Source: Trichosporon coremiiforme
Lineage: Eukaryota; Basidiomycota; Tremellomycetes; Trichosporonales; Trichosporonaceae
Direction: 5' to 3'
DNA length: 64,000 nucleotides
Assembly (NCBI GenBank): GCA_039545355.1
Contig: BCJJ01000011.1
Location: forward strand, 330,702 to 394,701
The notes beneath the pieces were generated by a model. It was not told where the DNA came from. It saw nothing but the letters and a program-made list of their open reading frames with translations, and made no database searches. The translations under genes and the position numbers were made by a program. Numbering within the stretch: position 1 is the first letter of the stretch; every line of letters starts with the position of its first letter. Positions 20,901 through 30,345 of this stretch are shown piece by piece.

Positions 20901-22100
20901 TACGTCCAGCCGGCGTCGCAGAGCATCTCGTCCAAGTCGAGCGAGACCCTGATCCCGCTTGCCGAGCGCAAGGTGGTGTTCGGCGGTGTCGAGTCGATTC
21001 TAGTCATCCACCGTGATAACTTCCTTCCGGCCCTGGAGCGCGTGATAGAGCCTCTGCTCCGAGGTAGTGATGACTCGGAGGGAACAATCTCGGCGCGGAT
21101 CGCGCACCAGGTCGGCGAGGTGTTCCGCACCTACATCGCCTACATGAAGCAGTACTCGACGTACATCAACAACTTTGACAACGCCCTGCAGCGGATGCGC
21201 TCGTGGACGTTACCGGTCGCTGGGTCGTCGCCGTCCACGAGCACCAAGGTGTCGCCGTCGTCGGGTATCGGAGTCGCTGCGATCGGTGCGGGTCTCATTG
21301 GATCCGCGGTGCTTCCCGTCGGTGACGGCAAGCCCATGCAGCACTCGCCGCTGCAGCCGAGCCAGCGCAAGCGCGTCAAGCATTTCCTGAAGAAGTGCAA
21401 GGAGAACCCGCGCCACTCGCAGATCAACCTCGAGTCGTACCTCCTTCTGCCCGTGCAGCGTGTGCCGCGCTACAAGCTGCTCCTCGAGGACCTGGCGATG
21501 TGCACGCCGCCGCGCGAGTCGCTCGGCCCAAGCGACGCGCTCGACGACGCCATCAACGAGATTGCCAACCTGGCCTCGCTCATGAACGAGGAGAAGCGCG
21601 AGGCCGAGAGCCGCCTCCGCCTCCTCCACTGGCAGCAGCGCATCACGTCGCGTGGCCCCTCGCCCCTGGTACAGCCGCACCGCAAGCTGGTGTTGGACGG
21701 AGCGCTCCAGCTCATCCGCGTAGTGAAGAAGACGTCCGCCTTTGCCGAGGTCGACTATTCTGTCCCCTCCGGGTCGGGCGACAACACGATTACGACGTCG
21801 AAATCCGTGATTCCGATCGAGTTCATCAAGCCCGAGCCAATGGACAAGGCCGTGATGCTGATACTGTGCTCGGACATGCTGGTGCTGGTGCAGAAGCGCA
21901 ACGACGCGGGCTGGGACGGCCCCGTCGACCTCTTCTCCGTCCTCCGCATGGCGACTCTGAAGGAGCCCGCGAGCATTCTGCACAGCAACGACCGCGTCCT
22001 CCGCGTCGTCGACAATAAGAGCATCTACTACTTCAACGGCGGCAGCCACAGCACGGCGCTGCAGTGGTGCCGCGCCATCAATGGGCAGAATCGCAAGTAG
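17919..22100 (+). CDS. Leucine-rich-repeat Rho guanine-nucleotide exchange factor (LRR-DH-PH)
   Basis: Single coding exon, 1393 residues from the ATG at 17919 (an upstream in-frame ATG at 17865 adds 18 residues). The first ~320 residues are disordered and Ser/Pro-rich. Residues ~325-490 hold about five leucine-rich repeats (for example LVVLDISDNNLGTLPTGL and LEELNMSGNPLRALPPFL). A long disordered linker follows. A Dbl-homology domain spans about 960-1240, opening with RAGVIREIFETEKTYVRGLQ and containing SYLLLPVQRVPRYKLLLEDL, the hallmark helix. It carries a low-complexity insertion (SSPSTSTKVSPSSG and onward). A PH domain covers about 1255-1390. It should activate a Rho-family GTPase at the membrane. 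None of the classical yeast GEFs (Cdc24, Rom2, Tus1, Bud3) has an LRR, so the name is left open. Confidence 0.88.
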   Translation: MFDDQSVAGPSKPRMPTRVPPQPPVHDDLSGLARSPNMFSTPDFSDTRYRTAKVDMSRRPHSTYPTTGDEPVFHLPRKYTDPTPHTAAPYEPPSPNPSSPSAQLDVDLDVYSQEYYDVEDDLRQPSLSIVTSSTVDSTTSSPSIPDTTYTYGTERFDRKQQLEPEPRVIRMRTNTGRQNAYSSAESSLASGAYSGQFSYHAYSDNTHPQPPVPDINLSSPIRSHQAMEHDLASTNSCTDTSNTSGTAFSPGVYAQSWRSPVMNRARSHSETTTESTDDTTDSASGCDRLSQAFASSFGYLGESPRPWDSLISEPTALALVDDGRSKILNVQQIEAMGGLPTLARMSENELLRLPRYTHLLLSGIGPDIMTVLPQLLDVLSTTLVVLDISDNNLGTLPTGLRHCTALEELNMSGNPLRALPPFLADCQQLRLFAADNCLLTTLPQELSTLQSLHTLCIRGNRMVVLPSWICLLTRLEALRIDNNPFAPQWRSIVAPILTSTLAQNSPYPSHSRTASAQSSVHSLSMGSVRSSHASVTNLVASSASSITNDSSLGIGYPSEPSTPSRSVTPAAGIDDTPTAGPIQSLRTTRAAPRPPIPVMPPQQTNGSRAPNRSASHPQPSSEIFTPSERMSGTGPSRRVQSAVGPGGQPGTATPDDSEDGSGKHKWGFLRKVSISRLRAEKDYTAQLNASAAANISSMPTLPHTHSAPNIKPRRPTLTSGWSTSVVPTRSHNLTPGSAESAPVSPPNGLSTSASSLPHINTHNLAPSSYGAAAAMRRNKRRSFLPIDPSPPSLNGVSIPSLSPLMAPQATLVDHEAAYAAAPVTDDNAMETLGDEPEARGTSIRAPSSAATHHEMEVAAMDQEARYTRGLESIKSYLRDLYELSLPALEPYGGFEVVEGAMFNPISPLSDHASLRDSTQSRQPTMESVTRDSMRGHSMISVASERRSTAVDPADLPSAQVKRFKDDKSKRAGVIREIFETEKTYVRGLQELIAIYVQPASQSISSKSSETLIPLAERKVVFGGVESILVIHRDNFLPALERVIEPLLRGSDDSEGTISARIAHQVGEVFRTYIAYMKQYSTYINNFDNALQRMRSWTLPVAGSSPSTSTKVSPSSGIGVAAIGAGLIGSAVLPVGDGKPMQHSPLQPSQRKRVKHFLKKCKENPRHSQINLESYLLLPVQRVPRYKLLLEDLAMCTPPRESLGPSDALDDAINEIANLASLMNEEKREAESRLRLLHWQQRITSRGPSPLVQPHRKLVLDGALQLIRVVKKTSAFAEVDYSVPSGSGDNTITTSKSVIPIEFIKPEPMDKAVMLILCSDMLVLVQKRNDAGWDGPVDLFSVLRMATLKEPASILHSNDRVLRVVDNKSIYYFNGGSHSTALQWCRAINGQNRK

Positions 22101-22394
22101 ACCAAGAGCGAACAGAAACTACCACATGTATAGAATTATCAGATGTGTACTAGATGGCATTGGATCTTGATGCAACACATTCACCAGAGTCTGGGGGCGG
22201 GAGCCGCGCAGTGGCTCGAGGTTTGACTTCTTTCGCAACTGACACCAAAGCGGCGCAGTCTGCCGTCCATCACTGACGAGTGCGAGTGCGAGAGCAAGGC
22301 ATACGATAAGATGTATGGTACACTATGATACATCTGCTATCTATGACCAGTCAAAAAGCTCTCCCTCCAGCTCGCACTGTGCCTTAGCCATGTA

Positions 22395-23581
22395 CTAAGA
22401 ACGAGCCCGAGACACGAGCTCACGCCACGGGTCCTCGCAAAAGCTTTCCTGGAAGTATCCCCTTGTCGTGTAATCGTCCTTCTCGCGCCCTGGGCCGCTA
22501 TGGCCTCCGTGTCCTCCGTGCCCGCCGTGCGCGTGCCCGTGGCCATGGCCGTGTCCATGTCGACCGCCACGGCCGCGTCCTCGCCCACCGCGGTGTTCTG
22601 GCGAAGTGGGTGGTCGCTGCTTTCGTCAGCACGTCTTCAAAAGCATGGCTTGGGCGTGATGGAGCTCGGATCGGCCAGGGCGTGCACGACGCCTCTCCGC
22701 CCCCCCCCNNNNNNNNNNNNNNNCCCCCCCCCGGCGCTGGGGCCACCATTGCCTCGCTACCGATTCCTCGCCTAGACGAGGAGAAGGGCCAGAGGGACAC
22801 AGGACGGAGGAGAGACCTCGTCAAGTGCCGCCGGTGCCACCCCCACTTCGTTGGGTTGCCGGGCGCGGGGGCGGCAGCGGCCGCACTGATCGCTACCTAA
22901 ACTGTTGTAGCCAGTGCCGCAACTTTCAGTGGGGAGCGCACGATCCTCTCGTTGTGCAGTCTCGCCGGCGGCGAAACTCCTCGATCCTCGAGACGCATCG
23001 AGTCAGTGCAGAATGCACTGAGCGAGGCAGGTCTACGCTCGAGGTGCGTCGAGGCACAAGGCGCGAGAGATAACGAGTCCATCCAGCTGTGCCACTGTCC
23101 GCCCGCGGTGTCCCATAGTTTCCAGCACGCAACACGTTCGCGTGTGCGCCTGCAAGTCTGCACGCCCAGAGCGCCCAGTCCAGGCACTAGTCGCCCGCCG
23201 TGACACGAAACACGAGGCACGCGAGGCTCGTGACATCGAACAAGCACCCAACGACGCAGTACGCAAGCCAGAACAACTCACCTTGACGCCCGGGTTCAGC
23301 TCGCCATCAGCGTTATCGGTGTCCCCGTGTCCAGCAGCATCAGCGCTTGGGTTCTCTCCGCGAGTCGAAACAGGCTGTGCGTTGGCCCCACTGCCCGCGT
23401 TGTACCCGTGACCGCCACGACCGCCACCGCGGCGGCGCTTGCCCCCGCCGACTACTCCTCGCGGCCCCCTGTGGCCTGGTTCTCCACGAGTCGGGGGAGG
23501 TGGTTTCGGCGGCAGTGATGATGGGCCTGAGGCGGCGGGCTGCTGTTTGCCGAAGGACATGGGGAGGCCGAGTTCCTCCAT
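22395..23581 (-). CDS. RGG/His-rich small protein, unknown function (gap in its intron)
   Basis: Two exons, 23282-23581 and 22395-22616, join in phase 0 to give 173 residues. The N-terminus is MEELGLPMSFGKQ, then Pro-rich and Arg/Gly sequence (GGGKRRRGGGRGGHGYN). Exon 2 opens with an RG-rich run leading into a His-Gly repeat (HGHGHGHGHAHGG) and ends in DYTTRGYFQESFCEDPWREL, which looks like a conserved short C-terminal motif. The ordered ends and RGG middle suggest an RNA-associated protein that uses its two termini as docking motifs; this is inference. The 665-nt intron (22617-23281) is far longer than its neighbours and contains the assembly gap, so a missing exon is possible. The acceptor has a GCTGACG branch site. 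Confidence 0.65.
22699..22732. repeat. Poly-C tract with a 15-N assembly gap
   Basis: About nine Cs, 15 Ns (22709-22723), then nine more Cs. The gap is flanked by a homopolymer on both sides and is most simply an unresolved C run. It lies inside the intron of the RGG/His-rich gene. Confidence 0.9.
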
Positions 23582-24393
23582 CGTTGCTGATGTCTTGATG
23601 ACTCAGTCGAGGGAAGGGTGCTGACTATGGGTCGAGTGGAGGCAGGGAAGGGAGGGGGATTGGTGCTGCCGAGCGGTGAACCGGTGTCAGTCAGACAGCA
23701 GACAGAGAGTGAGGTGGGCCAGGTCTTCAGGTCTTGCTTGTGGTTCGCCAGGAGGGGAGGGTTCACGGAGAGCGCCGGGTCGCGGGTCGGCTGGAGATAA
23801 GGCTGATGTTGATGATGCGCACGAGAAATGCACCGGCAGTATATTCAGAGTCCTGAGATCTGGTCGACCTGACGGGCGGCGGCAAGTCCGATTTCGGGTC
23901 AAGAGGCCGAAGCGCGCTATCCGTTTAGGCATCAGGACGGTCGATTAGGCGGCGGATTAGCCCGTGCCTATTTCGTTTCTAGTATTGTCTGGGATGCACG
24001 TCGATGCACCGGGCCAGAGCAGAGGCGACTTACCGGCTGCTCAGGGACGGATGCCGCTTGAGTCGCCTCTCGCCGCCCGCTGGGCAGTGCCGCGCGCCGC
24101 GTGCCCCCCCCCCTCCTGTGCCATGCACTGCCGCTCTGAAATGACCGTGTAACAAAGATTCATTATCCACTTGGTCCTTCCCTATCCCCCACTCTCCATC
24201 CTCTTTTCTTCCTTCTTGTCTCCCACAAGACACCCTCCTCGACTGCAAGCGCAAGCTCTTTAGTGTAGCCTGCATCTCGCCTGACCATCCACCCGTCGAG
24301 CCCGCCAGCCCCGCCGTCACCGCACCGAGAATAAGCGACTGCACCGGCCCCGACTTGTTTTCAACTTCCGATCGAGTCAACTCCCGAAATAAA
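23582..24393. other. Divergent intergenic region, no gene seen
   Basis: This 812-bp region lies between the RGG/His-rich gene (minus) and AGC1 (plus). The last 200 bases are pyrimidine-rich, as expected for the AGC1 leader. No open frame looks coding. Confidence 0.5.
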
Positions 24394-27300
24394 ATGTCTG
24401 CTGCCGCCTCATCGTCTTCCTCGACCAGCGGCGCTCCCGCCAACAGCCCGGGTGTCGCTGCGCGTCTTGCGTCGCTTACTGCCCCCGCCGAGTCGGAGCT
24501 GCACCGCTGGAAGCGGACGTTCGACAAGCACGCCGGTGTCGAGGTCGACGGAAAGAAGTGAGTTCAGCCCATTCCGACTTTTGCACGGGCCGCGTTGTGT
24601 CCCAGTCGAAATCTTGGGTTCCGCAGGTCCTGGGTTGCGTTGCCGCCGGCCGTGGGTACGTGCTTCGTACCTAGAACGCATGCGTCCTGACGCGTGTCCG
24701 CAAAATTCGCTGCATGCCGCAACCTTGCCGAAAATTTCGCCAGCACACACACACTCCAACATGCATAGCGTCATGCATGGAGCGTTGTCGCGGCGCTGGT
24801 ATGGTCGCGAGCGCGGTGTTTGCTCCAGCGGCGACAGCCCATGCATCAACCTCAGCGGGGACCGCCGGGTGAGACTGTGACTGCACAAGCACCACCCGGT
24901 AACCCATGCATTCATTGTCACTCCGCCCCCCGGCGCGAGGCTCAGCTACCCTGCCCACCGGCCACACACCGCGCTTACTTGCCGGTCCGGCCTTACCACA
25001 TCCCGTCACCCTAACCAGTCACTTCCCGTTCGCCGAGACGCAAGTATGCTGACGCCGTGACTGCAGGTACCTCAACCCCCAGCAGTTCATCGATGCTATC
25101 GCCCCGACGGACGAGGGCTTCAACCGCATCAAGCGTGACCAGTACAGCATCCGTACGTGTTTTTGTTTTCGCCTTTTGCCCGGCTGCGCCTCCACCAAAG
25201 GATACCGAGTCACCAACGCTCATTCGCATTCGTTCGTCTCAACCGATTCGCTGACCCGCAGTTTTCCGAGTCGCCGACGCCCACAAGCGCGGTCTCGTGT
25301 CATTCGAGGACTTTGTTCTGTTCGAGACGCGTAAGTTTCTCTTGCTTATCTGTGCATGCGCGTCTGGCAAGACTGTGCTGGCGACTTGGTCATCGGCGCA
25401 TAGCAGAAATGTGAACGCCGCTTGCACAGGAACAGGCTCACCCTCGATCTCGTTCCTGTGCGCACTACGTCGCCGCCCTTGCCCTGTCGCTTGCGCGTGT
25501 GCCGCACACATTGCTGAATGTACCTCGCTGACGATTCAGTGCTTAAACGAGTGAGCCAAGCCGAAATCTCGGCATTACTGCCGCAACAGCCGCCGGCAGT
25601 GACTTGAATCCCGCAACTAACCTCCCAGCCCGACGCCGACTACCAGCTCGCGTTCTCGGTCTTTGACTCGTGAGTGGCCGCCAGGGCCGCCTTGGCGGTG
25701 GCGGGGCCTTCCCCCACCCCGACGACGGAGACAGGTGACTAACGATCCCCACAGTGACGCCTCCGGCACCATCGACTTTGAGGAGTTCAAGAATGTCCTC
25801 CAGCAGAACATCGCCGCCTCCGGCATTCCGTTCAACTTTGACTGCGACTGGATCAAGCTCTACCTTGGAAAGCGCGGCGGCAACCATGTTCTTGGCTACC
25901 CCGAGTTCACCCAGCTCATCAAGGGCTTCCAGGGCGAGCGTCTCCGTCAGGCGTTCCACTACTTCGACAAAGACGGAGACGGATACATCTCGCCTGAGGA
26001 GTTCCAGCGCATCATTGTTGAGATTGCCGGCCACAAGCTGTCCGACTCGGTCCTCGAGCGCCTCCCGACTCTCTGCACGATGAACCCCGGTCGCAAGATC
26101 AGCTACTCCGAGGTCATTGCTTTCCACAACATCATCCGCGACATGGACGTCGTCGAGCGCATCATCCAGCGTGCCGCCAAGAAGTCGAAGGACGGACGTA
26201 TCGCTGTCTCCGACTTCCTGAACGAGTCTGCCGGTAACCTCCGCTACGGCATGTTCACGCCGATGGAGGCCAACATCATCTGGCACTTTGCCGGCCGCGG
26301 TATCGACGGCAAGATGGGTGAGCGCCTGACTCTGGCCGACTTTGAGTCACTCCTCGACGCCAAGTGGCAGCCGCCTCTCCAGCTCTCGCAGGCTGAGCCC
26401 CTCACCAAGCGTAGCTTTGCCAGTCATGCCGCCGAGTCGACGTTCAACTTCGTTCAGGGTGGTATCGCCGGAGGTGTCGGTGCGTTCGCCGTGTACCCGA
26501 TCGACCTGGTCAAGACGCGTCTGCAGAACCAGCGTTCTAACGTTGTCGGTGAGGTCATGTACCGCAACGCTTGGGACTGCGTGAAGAAGGTGTACCAGAA
26601 CGAGGGCGGCATTCGTGCGTTCTATCGCGGTGTCCTGCCGCAGCTCGTCGGTGTCGCTCCCGAGAAGGCGATCAAGATCACCGTCAACGAGATGATCCGA
26701 AAAAAGAAGACGGACCCGGAGACTGGCGCGATCCCGCTTGGATGGGAGATCTTCGCCGGAGGTGCCGCCGGAGGATGTCAGGTCGCTGTCACGAACCCGC
26801 TGGAGATTGTCAAGATTCGTCTGCAGATGGCCGGAGAGATGGCTCGTGTCGAGGGAGGAGCTGCCGTCCAGCGTGGCGCGTGGCACGTCGTGAAGCAGCT
26901 CGGTCTCATGGGCCTGTACAAGGGTGCCGGAGCGTGTCTGTGGCGTGACATTCCCTTCTCGATGATCTACTTCACGTCATACGCGCACCTGAAGAAGGAC
27001 CTGTTCGCGGAGGGCAAGCAGGGCAAGCAGCTCTCGTTCGGCGAGCTGCTCCTGGCCGCCGGTATCGCCGGTATGCCCGCCGCGTACCTTACGACGCCCG
27101 CCGATGTCGTCAAGACGCGTCTGCAGACCCAGGCCCGTGCCGGCCAGACGGTGTACAAGGGTGTGCTTGATGGTTTCTCCAAGATCTACCACGAGGAGGG
27201 CCTTCGCGCCCTGTACAAGGGCGGCATTGCGCGTGTCATCCGTTCCTCGCCGCAATTCGGAGTCACCCTCGCCGTCTACGAGCTCATGCACAAGCACTTC

Positions 27301-27501
27301 CCGTACCCGTACGGCGACGAGGCGGCTGCGCAGGCGCACCAGAGCCCGCGCCCGAAGACGACCGACATCTCGCGCGTCCGTGCCCGCAACGGACTCAAGA
27401 TTCTGCTCGACTGCTCCTCGCGCTTCGGCACCCTCGACCCCAGCACCGTCGCCAAGGGCCTCGACACGATGCCGAAACAGCTCAAGACTACCCAGCACTA
27501 A
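24394..27501 (+). CDS. AGC1: Mitochondrial aspartate/glutamate carrier (calcium-binding)
   Basis: Six exons: 24394-24557, 25067-25152, 25262-25330, 25540-25550 (an 11-nt microexon), 25629-25669 and 25755-27501, giving 705 residues in unbroken phase. The N-terminal half is an EF-hand regulatory domain, with loops DSDASGTIDFEEF (about 122-134) and FDKDGDGYISPEEF (about 193-206). The C-terminal half holds three solute-carrier repeats with signatures PIDLVKTRLQ (~372), PLEIVKIRLQ (~472) and PADVVKTRLQ (~572). Family members swap matrix aspartate for cytosolic glutamate plus a proton across the inner membrane and feed the malate-aspartate shuttle. The length and EF-hand number fit aralar/citrin-type proteins. 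A polar tail of ~90 residues follows the last repeat. Confidence 0.94.
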
Positions 27502-28419
27502 ACAACAATACCCCATAGAGCTCTAGACATCAAGCTTAGACTACCTATCTACTCATAAAGCAACAACTACGGACTACTTGGCATGTTTGGTTCTCTCATC
27601 CCACGTCTCTCCCATCCTCTCCACCTCATCCTCATCCTCATCTGTCTTCCCCCCAACACCCACAACCCATACCCCGTCGACGTCCGTCGATGCCCCCCTC
27701 TGTTTTTTTGATTGATTACAATACCAATTTTTTAGGCATTTACTTTTTTCTGAATTCACCAAAAGGTTGCAACTCACCTCCGGAGTCGGAGTCCGAAGCG
27801 GCACTTAACACGTCTCATGCGCCATGCGCGTAAGCTTGCACGCGTCAGCTCAATTGAAACTGGCTGCCAGGTACAGTCCCGGAACGAACGTACGCTCCAA
27901 GGTTCTGGCACCGCTGGGACTGACCGATACGGCAGAAGGTATCGATGGCATGACCGAGGCAATGGCCGAGCTCGCATGCTGTACCGTGGTGGGTGCGCGG
28001 GTGCGGGTGCGGAAGCGGGTTGCGCTGCACCGGATTCGGGACCTGATCGACGGGTGCGGAGCTGGAGCCGGCGGAGCAATGATGGTGTCCAAGTCTCCAG
28101 TTTTGAGATCAGTAGGCACGCGACATGCAGCGAAGTGGATGTTTCCGAGTATCATTAGCATCCAAGGAGTCTATGAAATGCCAAGGTTTCTAACTGCTGC
28201 TATTGTTACAGAATGTAGATTATCGATAATGGAAGGGAACAGGGTCCGATTCGGTGGTTCTCGTGGTCGAGGTATTATAGGCGGGGTAAGGGGGGGGGGG
28301 GGGGGGGGGGATTGGGTGGGGGGGGGGGGGGGGGGATGTATGCCATTGTGTGTGGGGGTGCAGGATATGCGTGTGGGGGGCGGGGGAAGAGGATGGGAAA
28401 GGAATAGGAGGGGGTTTGT
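27502..28419. other. Convergent intergenic region, no certain gene
   Basis: Holds the 3' ends of AGC1 (plus) and the MFS gene (minus). It includes A/T-rich sequence near 27700-27760 and long G runs (separate entry). On the minus strand a short frame followed by GTGAGT near 27777 and CAG near 27752 could be a spliced non-coding transcript, but this is not supported well enough to call. Confidence 0.4.
28290..28335. repeat. Double poly-G tract (G21 and G18)
   Basis: G21 at 28290-28310, ATTGGGT, then G18 at 28318-28335 on the plus strand. Runs this long can form G-quadruplexes and are prone to length error in sequencing. Confidence 0.9.
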
Positions 28420-30345
28420 TTACTCGTGGATCGTGTTCTGCGCCTGGGGCGAAGCGACGCGGCCGACACGGGCACCACCGTGGTACGAAGCCTGCGAGGC
28501 GCCCGAGGTGACGCGATACAGCGAGTTGGAGCGGGTGCGCTTGTCGAAGATCTCGTTCTGCATGCTGGTCGAGCGCTCGAGCGACATGACCTCGGGGTAG
28601 TCGTCGAGGACGTCCTCGCCGTGCTCCGGGGAGACGGTTTGGGTGAGCTCGGCGCCGCCGCCGGGGATGCGGTTCTTCTCCTCGTCGGCAGCAGCACCGC
28701 CGGCAGCCTCCTTGCGCGCGGCGATGATCTGCTGCATGATCTGCTGCGCCTCGTTGGCGTACTTGCACTTTTTGCGGATGGCGGGGCCGTACTTGTAGAA
28801 GAGGAAGGGCAGCGGGAGACAGGCGAGCGCGAGGAATCCGGGCACGGCGGCACCCCAGTGGATACCGATGTTCTTGTACATGGCGGCGGTGAAGAGGGGG
28901 AAGCCGGCACCGAACAGCGAACGGAGGACGGCGTTGGCAGCGAGGACAGAGGCGGCGTACACAGTGTAGCAGTCGACGAGGTAGCCGAGGATGGAAAGGA
29001 AGAGCTGGACCATGCCCATGCCGAAGGGGATGCCGAAGATGATCGACGCCGACCAGTGGACGTTGGGGCCGTCAGTCGCGGCAAAGCCAGCGAGACCGAC
29101 GACAATGATGACGGAGGCGAAGAAGGCAGGGGGAAGGCGGTCCTCGGGGATGGGGTAGCCGCGCTTCTTGACGTCCTTCAGGTACTTGGGGTTGCCCCAG
29201 AAGATGACAACAGCGACAGCGCAGATGGCACCGACCATAATACCAAGGAAAGCGAGACCCTCCTGACCGGCGTTCCAGCCGCGGTACTGCATGAAGACGA
29301 TGGGGTAGGCGGCAAAGTTGAGGTAGAGGACTCCGTAGATGATAGCCACGTAGATCGACAGAAGAAGCACGATAGGCTCGAAGATGAGGAACTTCCAAGG
29401 GCGGGTGAGAGCATTCACGAAGAGCTCCTTGACATCCAGCGGCTTGGCGGCGTCGGCACGGTAGCGGTAGACCTTGCCAGTGTACTTGGACAGACGGTCG
29501 GCACGGTTGCGGAGGATGAGGGGAGCGTAGGTCTCAGCACCCCAGAGCCAGAGCATGAGGGTGATGACAGCACAGAAGATGGCGAGCATGCCTTCAACCC
29601 AGCGCCAACCGGCAGCGTCGCCGAGGAATCCACCAGTGATGGGACCCAGGGCGGGGCCGAGGAAGGGAGCAACCGAGAAGAAGGCCATGCCGATACCCAT
29701 CTCTTTACCGTCGAGGACGTCGGCAAGCGTTCCACCGGCGTTGGCCAGAGGAGACGATCCGAAGAAGCCAGCAAGAGCACGGAAGACGAGGATGGAGCCA
29801 CCGTTCTGCGAGGCGCAGGTGACGGCCTGCCAGAGCGTGAGCATGGCGTAGGTACCGATGTAGATCCAGCGACGGCCCATGACCTCGGAGGCGGGAGCCC
29901 AGAGAAGAGGTCCGAAAGCGAAACCGACAACGAAGAGCGAGACACCGGCAGTCCAGAAGAGGGAAGAGTGACCGAAGTCGTGGAGGAGGCTCTGAACACC
30001 GCCAGAGTAGGCCGAGGAAGACAGGGCGACGGCGAGGGTCGCGAGCGAGCAGAGGACGACCTGGAACCACTTCCAGGCCTTGGGCCAGCGCTGCGGGTCC
30101 TCGGGGTCCTCAGGCAGCCAGTCGATGATGTAGGGATCCTCGTCCGTACCGGAGCCCTTGTACGGGTGGTGGAGGATATATTCGAACGGCGTCACGTATC
30201 GGCGCCACGGACGCCTGTGCAGGGTAAGCTTGCGGGCCTCGCCGGGGTCGCCGCCGCTGCGGTTCTTCTCGTGCGCGGTCGCGTTGTTAAGCGTCGACGC
30301 CGCCGAAGGCGAGGTCAGCGCGGTGCGGGACTCTTGTTGAGCCAT
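28420..30345 (-). CDS. MFS drug/polyamine:H+ antiporter, DHA1 family
   Basis: Single exon of 641 residues. A ~110-residue cytosolic N-terminus ends in PEDPQRWPKAWKWFQ, the standard lead-in to the first span in fungal DHA1 transporters of the Flr1/Tpo type. Motif A is FGPLLWAPASEVMGRR between spans 2 and 3. The antiporter motif C is PFLGPALGPITGGFLGD in span 5. Twelve hydrophobic spans can be counted up to LALACLPLPFLFYKYGP, and an acidic cytosolic tail follows. It would export small molecules (polyamines, azoles, other xenobiotics) across the plasma membrane with proton uptake; the substrate cannot be told from sequence. The opposite strand is also open for 643 codons, a side effect of codon bias. 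Confidence 0.9.
   Translation of the reverse strand: MAQQESRTALTSPSAASTLNNATAHEKNRSGGDPGEARKLTLHRRPWRRYVTPFEYILHHPYKGSGTDEDPYIIDWLPEDPEDPQRWPKAWKWFQVVLCSLATLAVALSSSAYSGGVQSLLHDFGHSSLFWTAGVSLFVVGFAFGPLLWAPASEVMGRRWIYIGTYAMLTLWQAVTCASQNGGSILVFRALAGFFGSSPLANAGGTLADVLDGKEMGIGMAFFSVAPFLGPALGPITGGFLGDAAGWRWVEGMLAIFCAVITLMLWLWGAETYAPLILRNRADRLSKYTGKVYRYRADAAKPLDVKELFVNALTRPWKFLIFEPIVLLLSIYVAIIYGVLYLNFAAYPIVFMQYRGWNAGQEGLAFLGIMVGAICAVAVVIFWGNPKYLKDVKKRGYPIPEDRLPPAFFASVIIVVGLAGFAATDGPNVHWSASIIFGIPFGMGMVQLFLSILGYLVDCYTVYAASVLAANAVLRSLFGAGFPLFTAAMYKNIGIHWGAAVPGFLALACLPLPFLFYKYGPAIRKKCKYANEAQQIMQQIIAARKEAAGGAAADEEKNRIPGGGAELTQTVSPEHGEDVLDDYPEVMSLERSTSMQNEIFDKRTRSNSLYRVTSGASQASYHGGARVGRVASPQAQNTIHE

Noticed and set aside
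27824..28600. 258-codon plus frame running through the poly-G tracts
   Set aside because: Frame is held open by poly-Gly from G runs and overlaps the MFS 3' end antisense.
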